A DNA stretch of 64,000 nt from positions 1 through 64,000 of the forward strand of contig NZ_MXPU01000007.1 of assembly GCF_002204185.1 (NCBI RefSeq), given 5' to 3'. Under the pieces are notes generated by a model. It saw nothing but the letters and a program-made list of their open reading frames with translations. It ran no database searches and was not told the origin of the DNA. The translations under genes were made by a program, and so were the position numbers. This stretch comes from Rhizobium esperanzae. Lineage in GTDB: Bacteria > Pseudomonadota > Alphaproteobacteria > Rhizobiales > Rhizobiaceae. Below are positions 49,246 to 56,844 of the stretch, one piece after another. Within the stretch, counting starts at the first letter, position 1. Every line of letters begins with the position of its first letter.

Positions 49246-49527
49246 ATGGCAGAATTGAAAACCGCTTCCGCCGAATCCACCGCTGCGCGCGTCAAGGCGG
49301 ATATTGCAGCAGACGATCTGTCGGCGCAGGTTACGGCACTCCGTGAAGATCTCTCCAGATTGACGGACAGTGTGCGGGCGCTGGGGCAGGGGGCAAAGTC
49401 GGTAGTTACGGACGAAGCTTCGCTGATGACGGAACGGCTGCGCGACAAGGTTCGCGAAGAACCGATGATGGCGCTCGCGGTAACGGCAGGCGTAGCCTAT
49501 CTCTTCGGCCTGCTGAGCCGCCGCTGA
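49246..49527 (+). CDS. DUF883/ElaB-like small membrane-anchored protein
   Basis: A 93-residue protein made of a long amphipathic helix with coiled-coil heptads (LSAQVTALREDLSRLTDSVRALGQGAK) and a C-terminal transmembrane helix ending in Arg (AVTAGVAYLFGLLSRR), the arrangement of the ElaB/YqjD family that anchors to the inner membrane and can hold ribosomes during stationary phase. ATG 49246 with AGGAG at the right distance is chosen over 49228. An EcfG-type promoter lies directly upstream. Confidence 0.85.
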   Translation: MAELKTASAESTAARVKADIAADDLSAQVTALREDLSRLTDSVRALGQGAKSVVTDEASLMTERLRDKVREEPMMALAVTAGVAYLFGLLSRR

Positions 49528-49549
49528 ACATGGAATTCGGGACAGAAAA

Positions 49550-49574
49550 AGCCGGACGCAAGGCGCGCCCGGCT
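49550..49574 (-). terminator. Terminator of the GlsB gene
   Basis: On the minus strand AGCCGG and CCGGCT pair across a 13-base loop and are followed by TTTTTCTG. It lies about 33 bases past the stop of the GlsB-family gene. Confidence 0.7.
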
Positions 49575-49606
49575 TCTAGTCATGTCCGCCAGTTATGCTT
49601 GCACAA

Positions 49607-49861
49607 TCAGCGGCGGATAGCGCGGCCGATGAAGATCAGAATGCAGGCACCGATGAAGCCTGTGATAAGGTAACCAAGCCACCCCCCCAACGGCTGGATG
49701 TGCAACAGACCCAAAATCCAGTTGGCGACGATCGCGCCGACGATGCCGAGCAATATGTTCATGAGCACGCCCATATTGCTGCTCATGACCTTTTCTGCCA
49801 ACCATCCGGCGATGCCGCCGATGATGATGGCCGCAATCCAACCCACGCCTGCGTTTTCCAT
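49607..49861 (-). CDS. GlsB/YeaQ/YmgE-family stress membrane protein
   Basis: An 84-residue protein with three closely spaced transmembrane helices and the family signature AAIIIGGIAGWLAEKVM, GIVGAIVANWILG, GFIGACILIFIGRAIRR. Members are induced under stress, but the molecular role is not known. AGGAGGG lies just before the start at 49861. An imperfect EcfG-type promoter (GGAAC-N16-CATT) is read on the minus strand over 49893-49917, so general stress control is plausible here too. Confidence 0.9.
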   Translation of the reverse strand: MENAGVGWIAAIIIGGIAGWLAEKVMSSNMGVLMNILLGIVGAIVANWILGLLHIQPLGGWLGYLITGFIGACILIFIGRAIRR

Positions 49862-49939
49862 AGTGATCCCTCCTGGTGAAACGACTCGCAAGAATGCACG
49901 AAACCAAAGAAAGTTCCACTCCTGGAGGAACTTGAGCGC

Positions 49940-50056
49940 TCACGGATGCAGCAGGGTGACCGGCGTCTCGAGCAAGTAAGCGATGAGCTGGAACAGCAGG
50001 CCGGCAATGGCAAGAATTGCGAAGCCGAAAGGCATGATCAGGCTTTTGCTAAACAT
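49940..50056 (-). CDS. Membrane peptide, 38 residues
   Basis: A 38-residue protein starting MFSKSLIMPFGFAILAIAGLL and continuing through one long hydrophobic helix to a stop after TLLHP. A strong GGAGAGGAAAG ribosome binding site precedes the start. The sequence is a single transmembrane helix with a positive N-terminus, so an inner-membrane role is likely. It precedes glsB in the same direction with a 78-base gap. Confidence 0.6.
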   Translation of the reverse strand: MFSKSLIMPFGFAILAIAGLLFQLIAYLLETPVTLLHP

Positions 50057-50413
50057 TCTTTCCTCTCCGTTTTTAAGTAAAGCATAAGCCGAAGCGCGTG
50101 TTACGCAAGGTTATTACTAACAATTGGTTAAGTGCGACATTTAAGTAAAATGATAAACTTCAGGGACGCAGTCGCGAAAATCCTAGAGATATGAGGATGA
50201 AATACACGGATGACTGGCACCAACTTCGATTCCCGCCAACAATTCTACATTTCGGCGAGTTTTAACTGGAGTAATTCGGCTCTTGGCGGAACAGGTAGCC
50301 GCCGGATGCACCAATTCGGCGCAGGTGCTGAATTATGTCCGGCCGCCGGCGCATTGATTTTAGCTCGGACTGCGTCATTTTTCCGAGGGTTCGTTCAATC
50401 AGGGAAAACCTCG
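50057..50413. promoter_or_regulatory. Divergent regulatory region with direct repeats
   Basis: A 357-base gap with two copies of TTTAAGTAAA, at 50072-50081 and 50140-50149, and a nearby GGTTAAGTGC. This AT-rich block probably holds the promoter of the minus-strand peptide gene and perhaps an operator. No gene is seen; a frame open from 50210 into the entericidin gene has no support upstream of 50414. Confidence 0.4.
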
Positions 50414-50572
50414 ATGCCAAAAGCTGCAATGGCCATCGCCTGCTGCCTCTGCCTGCTTACGCTCTCCGGCTGCGGCAATACCGCATACGGGCTGAAGAAG
50501 GATGGACAGGAGGCGAGCCACGCAATGGATAATGCGACCCATCGGGTGCTTTCGGCCGGCGCCAAGAAGTAA
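50414..50572 (+). CDS. Entericidin-like small lipoprotein
   Basis: A 52-residue lipoprotein. The N-terminus is MPKAAMAIACCLCLLTLSGCG, with the lipobox LSGC giving Cys20 as the lipidated residue, followed by NTAYGLKKDGQEASHAMDNATHRVL. The pattern matches the entericidin EcnA/EcnB family of toxin-antitoxin-like membrane lipoproteins linked to stationary phase. Only one member is present here, so an antidote/toxin pair is not obvious. Confidence 0.75.
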   Translation: MPKAAMAIACCLCLLTLSGCGNTAYGLKKDGQEASHAMDNATHRVLSAGAKK

Positions 50573-50613
50573 TGGCGGCTGCCGGCGACACACGGCAAAT
50601 CTTGCATGAAAAA

Positions 50614-50639
50614 AAGCCCGCCTGGGGTGAGGCGGGCTT
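50614..50639. terminator. Bidirectional terminator
   Basis: AAGCCCGCC (50614-50622) pairs with GGCGGGCTT (50631-50639) with an 8-base loop. A run of seven A precedes it, so it reads as a terminator with TTTTT on the minus strand and also ends the entericidin transcript on the plus strand. Confidence 0.75.
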
Positions 50640-50764
50640 AGCACAACAGAGAGAATGGACGGACGAAAACCGTCCCGACTGATACAGCATTTCCTAAAGG
50701 CGCCGCCGTACGTCATTCGACGTAACCGCGACCGAAAGGTTCCGGCAGCGGCGTTAGAATCGGG

Positions 50765-50881
50765 TCAGAAGTTGCCCCAATTCTGAGCGCGGGCACGGGC
50801 GCGAATAATCCGGTATTCGCGACCGCCATAGAGCGAACCGATGGTCAGCAGAAGCGTCAGAACGTCCCAGATGATATGCAT
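50765..50881 (-). CDS. Basic membrane-associated peptide, 38 residues
   Basis: A 38-residue protein beginning MHIIWDVLTLLLTIGSLYGG, one hydrophobic segment, then a strongly basic tail REYRIIRARARAQNWGNF. A good GAGAGG ribosome binding site precedes the start. The frame has normal coding composition for the region. No known family. It faces the transglutaminase gene across a short divergent promoter. Confidence 0.55.
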   Translation of the reverse strand: MHIIWDVLTLLLTIGSLYGGREYRIIRARARAQNWGNF

Positions 50882-51063
50882 GTTATCCTCTCAGGTTGGA
50901 CGGCTCTGCCGTCGATCGGTGAAGGTACAATAGCAATCTTTCGAACCTGCTTATATGACAAGAAATCGGGATGAGCAGGGAAAGGAGCAGGCGCTTGCGG
51001 CGTCTGATAAGACGCGCGGCGCTGTAGGAGCAGCAACGTGAACAAATCAGCCGGCGCCAGCCC

Positions 51064-51957
51064 ATGACGATTTTCTCCGTCCGCCACATCACGTCCTATC
51101 GTTACCGCCGGCAGGTCGATTTCGGCGAGCATCGCCTCATGTTCCGGCCGCGCGACAGTTTCGACCAGCGGCTGATCGAGGCGTCGCTGATGACCTATCC
51201 GGAACAAAGCCATGTTCGCTGGATCCACGATGTTTTCGGCAATTGCGTGGCGCTGGTCGATTTTTCCCGGCCGTCGGCGGAGCTTCGTTTCGAAACCTGG
51301 ATCACGCTCGATCACACACCTCAATTCGCTCCCGATATCCGCATCGACGAAGCGGCGCTGACCTATCCCTTCTCTTACGACAAGGACGAAATCGCCGATC
51401 TCGCGCCGGCGATGCAGCGCCACTATCCCGATCCAGGCGATGAGGTCGGCCGCTGGGCGCGGCGGTTCGTGCGTGTGGGCCACCCGACTGAGACCGGGCA
51501 CCTGCTGATGACGATGTGTTATGCCATTCGCGAAAGCTTCGTTTATGCGCGGCGCCAGGAACACGGGACGCAGTTGCCGATCGAAACCTTGCAGCTTCGT
51601 TCCGGCACCTGCCGGGATTTCGCACTTCTGATGATGGAGGCGGCCCGCACGCTCGGTCTGGCCGCCCGGTTCGTCAGCGGTTATATCTATGTCCCCGACC
51701 GAGACGGCTCCACCGTGCTCGGCGGCGGCTCAACACATGCCTGGTGCCAGGTCTATCTTCCCGGTGCGGGCTGGGCTGAGTTCGATCCGACCAACGGCAT
51801 CGTCGGCAATCGCGATCTCATCCGCGTGGCCGTTGCCCGCGACCCGCGCCAGGCAATTCCCCTGAGCGGCAGCTATGACGGCGATGGCTCGGATTTCGAC
51901 AGCATGACGGTGCAGGTCAACGTGACCACGCGGCAGCCATGGATCAAAGAGGGGTAG
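51064..51957 (+). CDS. Transglutaminase-like protein (N-terminal plus core domain)
   Basis: A 297-residue protein with the bacterial transglutaminase N-terminal region (about 1-90: FSVRHITSYRYRRQVDFGEHRLMFRPR) and a transglutaminase-like core whose triad is Cys in SGTCRDFALLMMEAARTLG, His in STHAWCQVYLPGAGWAEF and Asp in FDPTNGIVGN. All three catalytic residues are present, so it is likely an active protease or crosslinking enzyme in the cytoplasm. Such proteins are often paired with the second paralogue that follows 126 bases downstream. Confidence 0.9.
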   Translation: MTIFSVRHITSYRYRRQVDFGEHRLMFRPRDSFDQRLIEASLMTYPEQSHVRWIHDVFGNCVALVDFSRPSAELRFETWITLDHTPQFAPDIRIDEAALTYPFSYDKDEIADLAPAMQRHYPDPGDEVGRWARRFVRVGHPTETGHLLMTMCYAIRESFVYARRQEHGTQLPIETLQLRSGTCRDFALLMMEAARTLGLAARFVSGYIYVPDRDGSTVLGGGSTHAWCQVYLPGAGWAEFDPTNGIVGNRDLIRVAVARDPRQAIPLSGSYDGDGSDFDSMTVQVNVTTRQPWIKEG

Positions 51958-52083
51958 CGGTCGATTGCCGGCCGGGGATGCCGGATCGGCGCCGAACGAC
52001 AGCCACGGTCGGCGGAACCGGGCAGCCCGACCGACGTTCCATACTCACCTCCACCCATGCTGGGAGAGGTCGAGGAAACCGCA

Positions 52084-52890
52084 ATGAAAATACGCGCCGG
52101 ATTTCATCTTGGCTATGAATGCATCCAGCCGACGCCGATGCTGCTGGTCCTCAACATTCACCCCTCGCGTCGCGCCGATCTTCTAAGCGAGCAGGTCCTG
52201 ACATTCGATCGGCCGATCGAAGCCTGGGAATATACCGACAGTTTCGGCAACGCCTGCAGCCGGATCGTCGCTCCGCCGGGGCTGACGACGATTTCAACCA
52301 GCTTCGAGATCTACGATACGGGACAAGCCGACGTCGTGCCCACCGAGGCCGTGCAGCACGCGATCAAGGACTTGCCTGACGAGGTGCTCGTCTTCCTGCT
52401 CGGCAGCCGTTACTGCGACACCGACAGGCTCTCGGATTTTGCCTGGGAAACCTTTTCATCGACGCCGCTCGGCTGGGCGCGCGTGCAGGCGATCTGCGAT
52501 TTTGTGCATAACCACATCACCTTCGACTATCAGAAGGCCGACGTTCTCCGGACCGCTCATGGCGGATTTACCGACAAGAGCGGCGTCTGCCGCGATTTCG
52601 CCCATCTCGCTATGGCGCTTTGCCGATGCATGAATATTCCCGCCAGATATTGTACCGGCTATCTTGGCGACATCGGCGTCCCAGCCGATCCCAATCCGAT
52701 GGATTTCAGCGCCTGGTTCGAGGTCTTTCTCGGCGGCCACTGGCACACGGTCGATGCCCGCCACAACACCCCGCGTATCGGCAGAATTCTGATGGCGACA
52801 GGCCGAGATGCCACGGACGTCGCGATGTCGACGGCTTTCGGCCCGGCGAAGCTTTCCCGCTTTCAAGTGATCACCGAGGAAGTGCCGTAA
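52084..52890 (+). CDS. Transglutaminase-like protein lacking the catalytic His
   Basis: A 268-residue second member of the same superfamily with the core Cys in SGVCRDFAHLAMALCRCMNIPARYCTGY, but where the His-Ala-Trp motif is expected it reads MDFSAWFEVFLGG; the acid end is VDARHN. So it keeps Cys and Asp but not the usual His, which puts its catalysis in doubt. A long N-terminal arm (about 1-125) with LGYECIQPTPMLLVLNIHPSRRADLL is typical of this rhizobial subfamily. The start at 52084 follows homology; an upstream Met adds nine residues. Confidence 0.85.
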   Translation: MKIRAGFHLGYECIQPTPMLLVLNIHPSRRADLLSEQVLTFDRPIEAWEYTDSFGNACSRIVAPPGLTTISTSFEIYDTGQADVVPTEAVQHAIKDLPDEVLVFLLGSRYCDTDRLSDFAWETFSSTPLGWARVQAICDFVHNHITFDYQKADVLRTAHGGFTDKSGVCRDFAHLAMALCRCMNIPARYCTGYLGDIGVPADPNPMDFSAWFEVFLGGHWHTVDARHNTPRIGRILMATGRDATDVAMSTAFGPAKLSRFQVITEEVP

Positions 52891-52928
52891 GTTGCAGCCA
52901 GGCACCCACGGGCCGCCGCAGGTAGATC

Positions 52929-53153
52929 CTACGCCTTCTTCAGGAACTCCGTTTTCAGCACGAGGCCTTTGACCTGCTTGGTGTTGCACTCGATTTCGCC
53001 GGGATTGTCGGTCAGACGAATGCCTTTGACCAAGGTCCCGCGCTTCAGCGTCTCCGAGGTGCCCTTAACCTTGAGGTCTTTGATCAACGTCACGGAATCG
53101 CCGTCGTGAAGCTGAGCTCCGTTGCTGTCCTTTACAATAATGTCTTCGACCAT
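52929..53153 (-). CDS. phnA: PhnA-type small protein
   Basis: A 74-residue protein of the PhnA family (short, ribbon-less form): IIVKDSNGAQLHDGDSVTLIKDLKVKGTSETLKRGTLVKGIRLTDNPGEIECNTKQVKGLVLKTEFLKKA. Despite the historical name, PhnA proteins are not proven phosphonate enzymes. The start at 53153 is chosen because homology begins at MVEDIIVKDSNG. It is downstream of and opposite to the second transglutaminase gene. Confidence 0.85.
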   Translation of the reverse strand: MVEDIIVKDSNGAQLHDGDSVTLIKDLKVKGTSETLKRGTLVKGIRLTDNPGEIECNTKQVKGLVLKTEFLKKA

Positions 53154-53558
53154 GATGTCCTCGCTTGATGATCCGAGAGGGGAAATCACGACAACAGGGG
53201 AGAGTCAATCACCAGCCCGTCCCGTCCGATGCTCGTTCTCCTGCCCCCCGTCAGCGGCTGAACAGACCTCACGAACACAGCTGCACAGCCAGCGATGCGC
53301 GGGATCGGGAACGTCGGATGTCGCCGTGGCAGGCCCCCGAGGCGATTCACTCAGGGATGCAGATCACCTTTGCCGTCGCCGCCATGGCGATCGCCGCGGC
53401 ACTCGCCATTGCGGCCGTGACTTGCCGCCGCGGCCGCTGAAGCAGAGCGCCGTCGAGACTGAGACCAAGGTCCGATCCGCCCCGGACTTCATGCCGATAC
53501 CAAACCCTCTGTCGCTGCAATAGGTTTTCGCGGTGGAACGAACTTGCGGAGTTTAGCG
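53154..53558. other. Intergenic region, no supported gene
   Basis: A 405-base gap. A 27-residue hydrophobic frame (MQITFAVAAMAIAAALAIAA) at about 53355-53440 has no adequate ribosome binding site and is not called. No hairpin or repeat stands out. Confidence 0.4.
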
Positions 53559-53648
53559 GTGACCAAAATCTTCGTTGTGGGGATGATCCTGACGCCGGTT
53601 ATTTTCTGGGGTTCCATCGGTGCGCTGATATACTCGATGTTGTCGTGA
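53559..53648 (+). CDS. Candidate 29-residue membrane peptide
   Basis: GTG start with GCGGAG upstream, then a continuous hydrophobic helix: TKIFVVGMILTPVIFWGSIGALIYSML and a stop. The positive N-terminus and 20-plus-residue helix fit a single-span membrane peptide. This is a frame-level call only. It lies between phnA and the TetR gene, opposite in direction to both, and has no known family. Confidence 0.4.
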   Translation: MTKIFVVGMILTPVIFWGSIGALIYSMLS

Positions 53649-53861
53649 ACGGATGTTGCACTTTCGTTCGCGGCCCAGAAGCGGACTTGAGGAGCGCGTT
53701 GAACCTGGCTGGTGCCCATCCTCAAAGACATTCCCAGGCATACGCTAGATCTGTGGCTTCTTGTGCAGAATTAGGCGGCTCGGACGCCCCGGGTACAGAT
53801 CGTGAAAGACCAGCTGGTCAGTATCCTGACCGAGTTTTCTGTTCGGGAGCTGAGCCCTTGT

Positions 53862-54557
53862 TCATCGGCTCGGAACAAGCCCGTCAAGCAGCAAGCCCAG
53901 ACCTTTCCTGAAAACGCCGTCCCAGTCATTGTCCAGCAGCAGACGAGCACGCTCGATCGTCGGGTATTGTGCGCTGAGATGAGCAAGGCGCTGCTGCCCG
54001 GCGAGCATGTCTTCGTCCGAAAGGTTGAAGTTCGCACGAGTGATGGTCGCCCCCATCACATAGTTCCAGAGGGACCATATCGCGCCGTTCAAATCCGCCT
54101 CCTCGACACCGGCTCTGGATAAGACCCTGCCCAGCAACTCCAGACGCCCGAGGATGTTCGGGCCGAGCGCCCGGCGCGGCAGCAGCGATGCCGACCAGGG
54201 ATGGCGCAGCATGCTGGCGCGCCAGTCCTCGAGCATGTGAAAGATTGCGCCGCGCCAATCCCCAGCCTCAATGCTTTGCGGCGTCCCGCGATATTCGAGC
54301 ACCGAGTCGAGCGCCAGATCAAAGACTTGCTCTTTGTTGTCGACGTGCCAATAGAGGCTCATCGCGCCAGCGCCGAGGCGATCAGCCAGGCGGCGCATCT
54401 TCAATCCGCCGACACCTTCGGCGTCCAGCAGTTCGACCGCGGTTGCCACGATTCGTTCGATCGACAGGGCCGGTTCACTGCCCGTCTCCTGCATGGACAG
54501 AAGCGGCCCAGTTGGCCATTGAGGTCGTTTGCCCTGAGAGCCGCCTTTGGCTGCCAT
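53862..54557 (-). CDS. TetR-family repressor
   Basis: A 231-residue regulator: HTH about 32-78 (IVATAVELLDAEGVGGLKMRRLADRLGAGAMSLYWHVDNKEQVFDLALD) and a TetR_C-type ligand domain to the end (MLEDWRASMLRHPWSASLLPRRALGPNILGRLELL..., GATITRANFNLSDEDMLAGQQRL). A charged N-terminal extension of about 20 residues is unusual. It is divergent from a Rid-family gene with a large double operator between them, so it almost certainly represses that gene and itself. The ligand is unknown. Confidence 0.9.
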   Translation of the reverse strand: MAAKGGSQGKRPQWPTGPLLSMQETGSEPALSIERIVATAVELLDAEGVGGLKMRRLADRLGAGAMSLYWHVDNKEQVFDLALDSVLEYRGTPQSIEAGDWRGAIFHMLEDWRASMLRHPWSASLLPRRALGPNILGRLELLGRVLSRAGVEEADLNGAIWSLWNYVMGATITRANFNLSDEDMLAGQQRLAHLSAQYPTIERARLLLDNDWDGVFRKGLGLLLDGLVPSR

Positions 54558-54623
54558 GCGTCCTTCCTAATGATTTGAAGGTCGTTTTAAGCCGACAAAG
54601 CCGCGAATGTCGACTCCGGCCGA

Positions 54624-54673
54624 TTGACTCGTACAACGTACGATGCGATTGGGTCGTACATTGTACGAGTCAA
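54624..54673. promoter_or_regulatory. Double operator between TetR and Rid genes
   Basis: A 20-bp inverted repeat: TTGACTCGTACAACGTACGA (54624-54643) and TCGTACATTGTACGAGTCAA (54654-54673), ten bases apart. Each half contains its own imperfect dyad (CGTACAACGTACG, CGTACATTGTACG), so two repressor dimers could bind side by side. The arrangement is typical of TetR-controlled divergent promoters. Confidence 0.8.
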
Positions 54674-54732
54674 TTTTGCGATTCGGGGACCGCGGGCGAC
54701 ATTGCTCGCAGTCCGCAGGCCAAGAGAACAAC

Positions 54733-55215
54733 ATGTCACACATCAAACATCTGCTTATCGGAGGGCTGATCATCATGACCACGGGAATTTCCACTGCGAT
54801 GGCGAATGCGGGCGACCTCAAGCCAATCATCGTCAATCCGAAAAACCTCTACGACCCGACGCCGAATGGCTACAGCACGGCGGTGATCGTACCGGGCGGC
54901 GCGCGGTTGGCCTATATCTCTGGGCAGGGCGGCCAGGACAGCACCGGCGTCTTGTCGCCGGACTTCGCCGTCCAGGTTAAGCAGGCCTACGCCAATTTGC
55001 GTGCCGCTCTCGACGGGCTCGGCGCAAGGCCGGATCAGGTCGCCAAGCTTACGGTCTTCGTGGTCGATCACGACATGTCCAAGCTCGAAGTGCTGACCAG
55101 AAACGTCAAAGAAACCTTCGGCGCGGCGCTGCCGGCGCAGACCCTTGTCCCGGTTCCGAAGCTTGCAATAGACCCGATGCTCTTCGAGGTCGAAGCCGTC
55201 GTCGTTCTGGAATAG
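54733..55215 (+). CDS. Exported Rid-family (YjgF/YER057c) protein
   Basis: A 160-residue Rid-family trimer protein with a Sec signal peptide (MSHIKHLLIGGLIIMTTGISTAMANA), so it is unusual in being exported. The core is ARLAYISGQGGQDSTGVLSPDFAVQVKQAYANLRAALDGLGARPDQVAKLTVFVVDHD. The residue that binds substrate in RidA (Arg, in the ARSxVE motif) is replaced by QTLVPV here, so it is not a RidA-type imine deaminase but belongs to another Rid subfamily. It is divergent from the TetR gene and the likely target of its double operator. Confidence 0.88.
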   Translation: MSHIKHLLIGGLIIMTTGISTAMANAGDLKPIIVNPKNLYDPTPNGYSTAVIVPGGARLAYISGQGGQDSTGVLSPDFAVQVKQAYANLRAALDGLGARPDQVAKLTVFVVDHDMSKLEVLTRNVKETFGAALPAQTLVPVPKLAIDPMLFEVEAVVVLE

Positions 55216-55393
55216 TCGCAGCGATGGATCCGGCTACGGCAAGGCTGCCGACTTTCTTTCGACCTGAGGATTATCGCTGCAGAAAATTGCGGGGCCGCCG
55301 TTTTCTGCCGCCGCCTGAAGTCGATCTCCTGGGGGCACGCCTCAAGGCCTGCAGCATCGGGCGGCTGAACGCCGGCACATGATAAGTGGAAAG
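55216..55393. other. Gap to the island boundary
   Basis: The end of the conserved chromosome before the mobile island. No gene; the last part merges into the truncated tRNA gene. Confidence 0.3.
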
Positions 55394-55453
55394 TGGCGGA
55401 AGAGGTGGGATTCGAACCCACGGTACGGTTTCCCGCACGCCGGTTTTCAAGAT
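55394..55453 (-). repeat. Truncated 3' half of tRNA-Ser(UGA): attachment site
   Basis: Read on the minus strand, this is the 3' end of a tRNA-Ser: acceptor tail CCA (55394-55396), discriminator G, the T arm with GGTTCGAATCC, the long variable arm and the anticodon loop CTTGAAA with anticodon TGA at 55447-55449. To the right of the anticodon loop, the sequence does not pair as the 5' strand of the anticodon stem and no D arm or 5' acceptor strand follows. So the tRNA is cut in its anticodon loop, the classic crossover point of tyrosine integrases. The integrase lies 160 bases away. The intact copy is expected past 64000. Confidence 0.85.
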
Positions 55454-55611
55454 AGGGAACCGGGCTATTGCCGTTTCGCACTTCGTCGCGTTTCTCAGCG
55501 TAACGCCTTGTTAGTTAGAAGCGAATCTCGGCGCTTATCGGCTTCGTGTTAAGTCGTTCTGCGGCGCATGGTACCGTTTTTGAAACAGCGAATGCCGAAA
55601 AAATGCCGAAA

Positions 55612-56844
55612 TCAAGGCTTGTCGGAAGCGGCAATCATTGCGGAAAACTGCTTGCCTAGCTGATCCGCTGCGGCCTTGTCTCGGCCCTTGACCGCATGCA
55701 CGTAAGTCTGCAACGTGAAGCTTGTTGTGCTGTGACCGAGCCTCTCGGAGACGGTCTTAATGTCGATGCCACCGGCCACCATTGCGCTTGCCATGCCGTG
55801 CCTAAAGCCATGGGTAGGCGCAACGCCCTTGACGCCCGACTGTCTGTGCAGTTGACGGAGCCGGATCGTCAGCACGCCGGGTGGCAATGGCGCTCCGCCG
55901 AACGTCGGAAAGAGTAACAGCGGCTCACGCTGATATCCTTTTCCCCATGCAAGCATCATTTCGTTAATCACTGTGCGATGCTTTTGGACCATCGGCACAA
56001 ACTCGGAAGGGATGCTGATCGTCCTAATCGAAGTTTCCGACTTCGCCCGATCGTCGCGCAGGATCGGCTCGCCCTTTTCACCCGCCACCACGGTGCGGAA
56101 AATGCTAATCGTCTCCGCGTTGAGGTCGATGGCGTCGAAGGCAAGGCCGAGGATTTCCGAGCGCCGCATACCGCAGACCATCAGCAAGGCAACCAGCAAG
56201 GTCATGCCGGGGTGCTTGCCGCTATCATCGGCGCGTGCTGCCGCCTGATAAACGCTGACGGCTTCCGCCTCCGTCATGATCCTGATTTTCGATTTGCCGG
56301 GCGAGGGCGCTTTCACGTCCTTAAACGGATTGGACGCAACCAACTTCCAGCGCCGGGCTTGTTCCATAGCGTTGGAGCCGATTCGATAAAGATGCAGAAG
56401 GGTGCGGTCGGCGAGCGGCCTCGTCCCACGCGGCTCTCCTTCTTTCGCTAGCTTCCTTCCCGCGCCGCCGTTCACTTTGAGCACGGCGAGCGCTTCGTCG
56501 ATGTGGAGAGGAGAAAGCTTACCGATCTGGATATGGCCAATCTCGCGGCATAGCAGACCGAGATTGCGTCGATAGCCGATCAGGCTGGTTTCCGCCAATT
56601 CACCACGCGCTTGCCAATATGCGAGAAGCCGTTCTGTAAAGGCGGTAAAGGTCTGCTTTTCGGCATCGCCAATGCCGCGCTTTTCACACTCAGCCTCCAT
56701 TTTCGCTGCATACGCTTTCGCCTCGGCTTGTCGGGTGAATGACTTGGTTTGCCGCTTTGTTGTGCCGTCCCTACCGGTCAGACTCCAGACTGCTTGGAAG
56801 TATGTAGTTCCGGTCGAGCTTACTTGCCGTCGAACTGAGGCCAT
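55612..56844 (-). CDS. int: Tyrosine-recombinase integrase
   Basis: A 410-residue site-specific integrase. N-terminal arm-binding and core-binding parts (1-190: FTAFTERLLAYWQARGELAETSLIGYRRNLGLL) precede the catalytic domain: Arg in GMRRSEILGLAFDAI, His-x-x-Arg in THGFRHGMASAM, and the His/Tyr pair in RLGHSTTSFTLQTYVH. All catalytic residues are present. AAAGGAGAG lies before the start at 56844. It is the outermost island gene at this end, next to the tRNA-Ser attachment site, and shares a base with the upstream gene's stop (TGATG). Confidence 0.96.
   Translation of the reverse strand: MASVRRQVSSTGTTYFQAVWSLTGRDGTTKRQTKSFTRQAEAKAYAAKMEAECEKRGIGDAEKQTFTAFTERLLAYWQARGELAETSLIGYRRNLGLLCREIGHIQIGKLSPLHIDEALAVLKVNGGAGRKLAKEGEPRGTRPLADRTLLHLYRIGSNAMEQARRWKLVASNPFKDVKAPSPGKSKIRIMTEAEAVSVYQAAARADDSGKHPGMTLLVALLMVCGMRRSEILGLAFDAIDLNAETISIFRTVVAGEKGEPILRDDRAKSETSIRTISIPSEFVPMVQKHRTVINEMMLAWGKGYQREPLLLFPTFGGAPLPPGVLTIRLRQLHRQSGVKGVAPTHGFRHGMASAMVAGGIDIKTVSERLGHSTTSFTLQTYVHAVKGRDKAAADQLGKQFSAMIAASDKP

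Noticed and set aside
50210-50413. Extended N-terminus for the entericidin-like gene
   Set aside because: The frame is open but lacks a signal; the lipoprotein signal begins at 50414.
53357-53440. 27-residue hydrophobic frame
   Set aside because: The start codon has no usable ribosome binding site and the residues are low-complexity Ala; not enough support.
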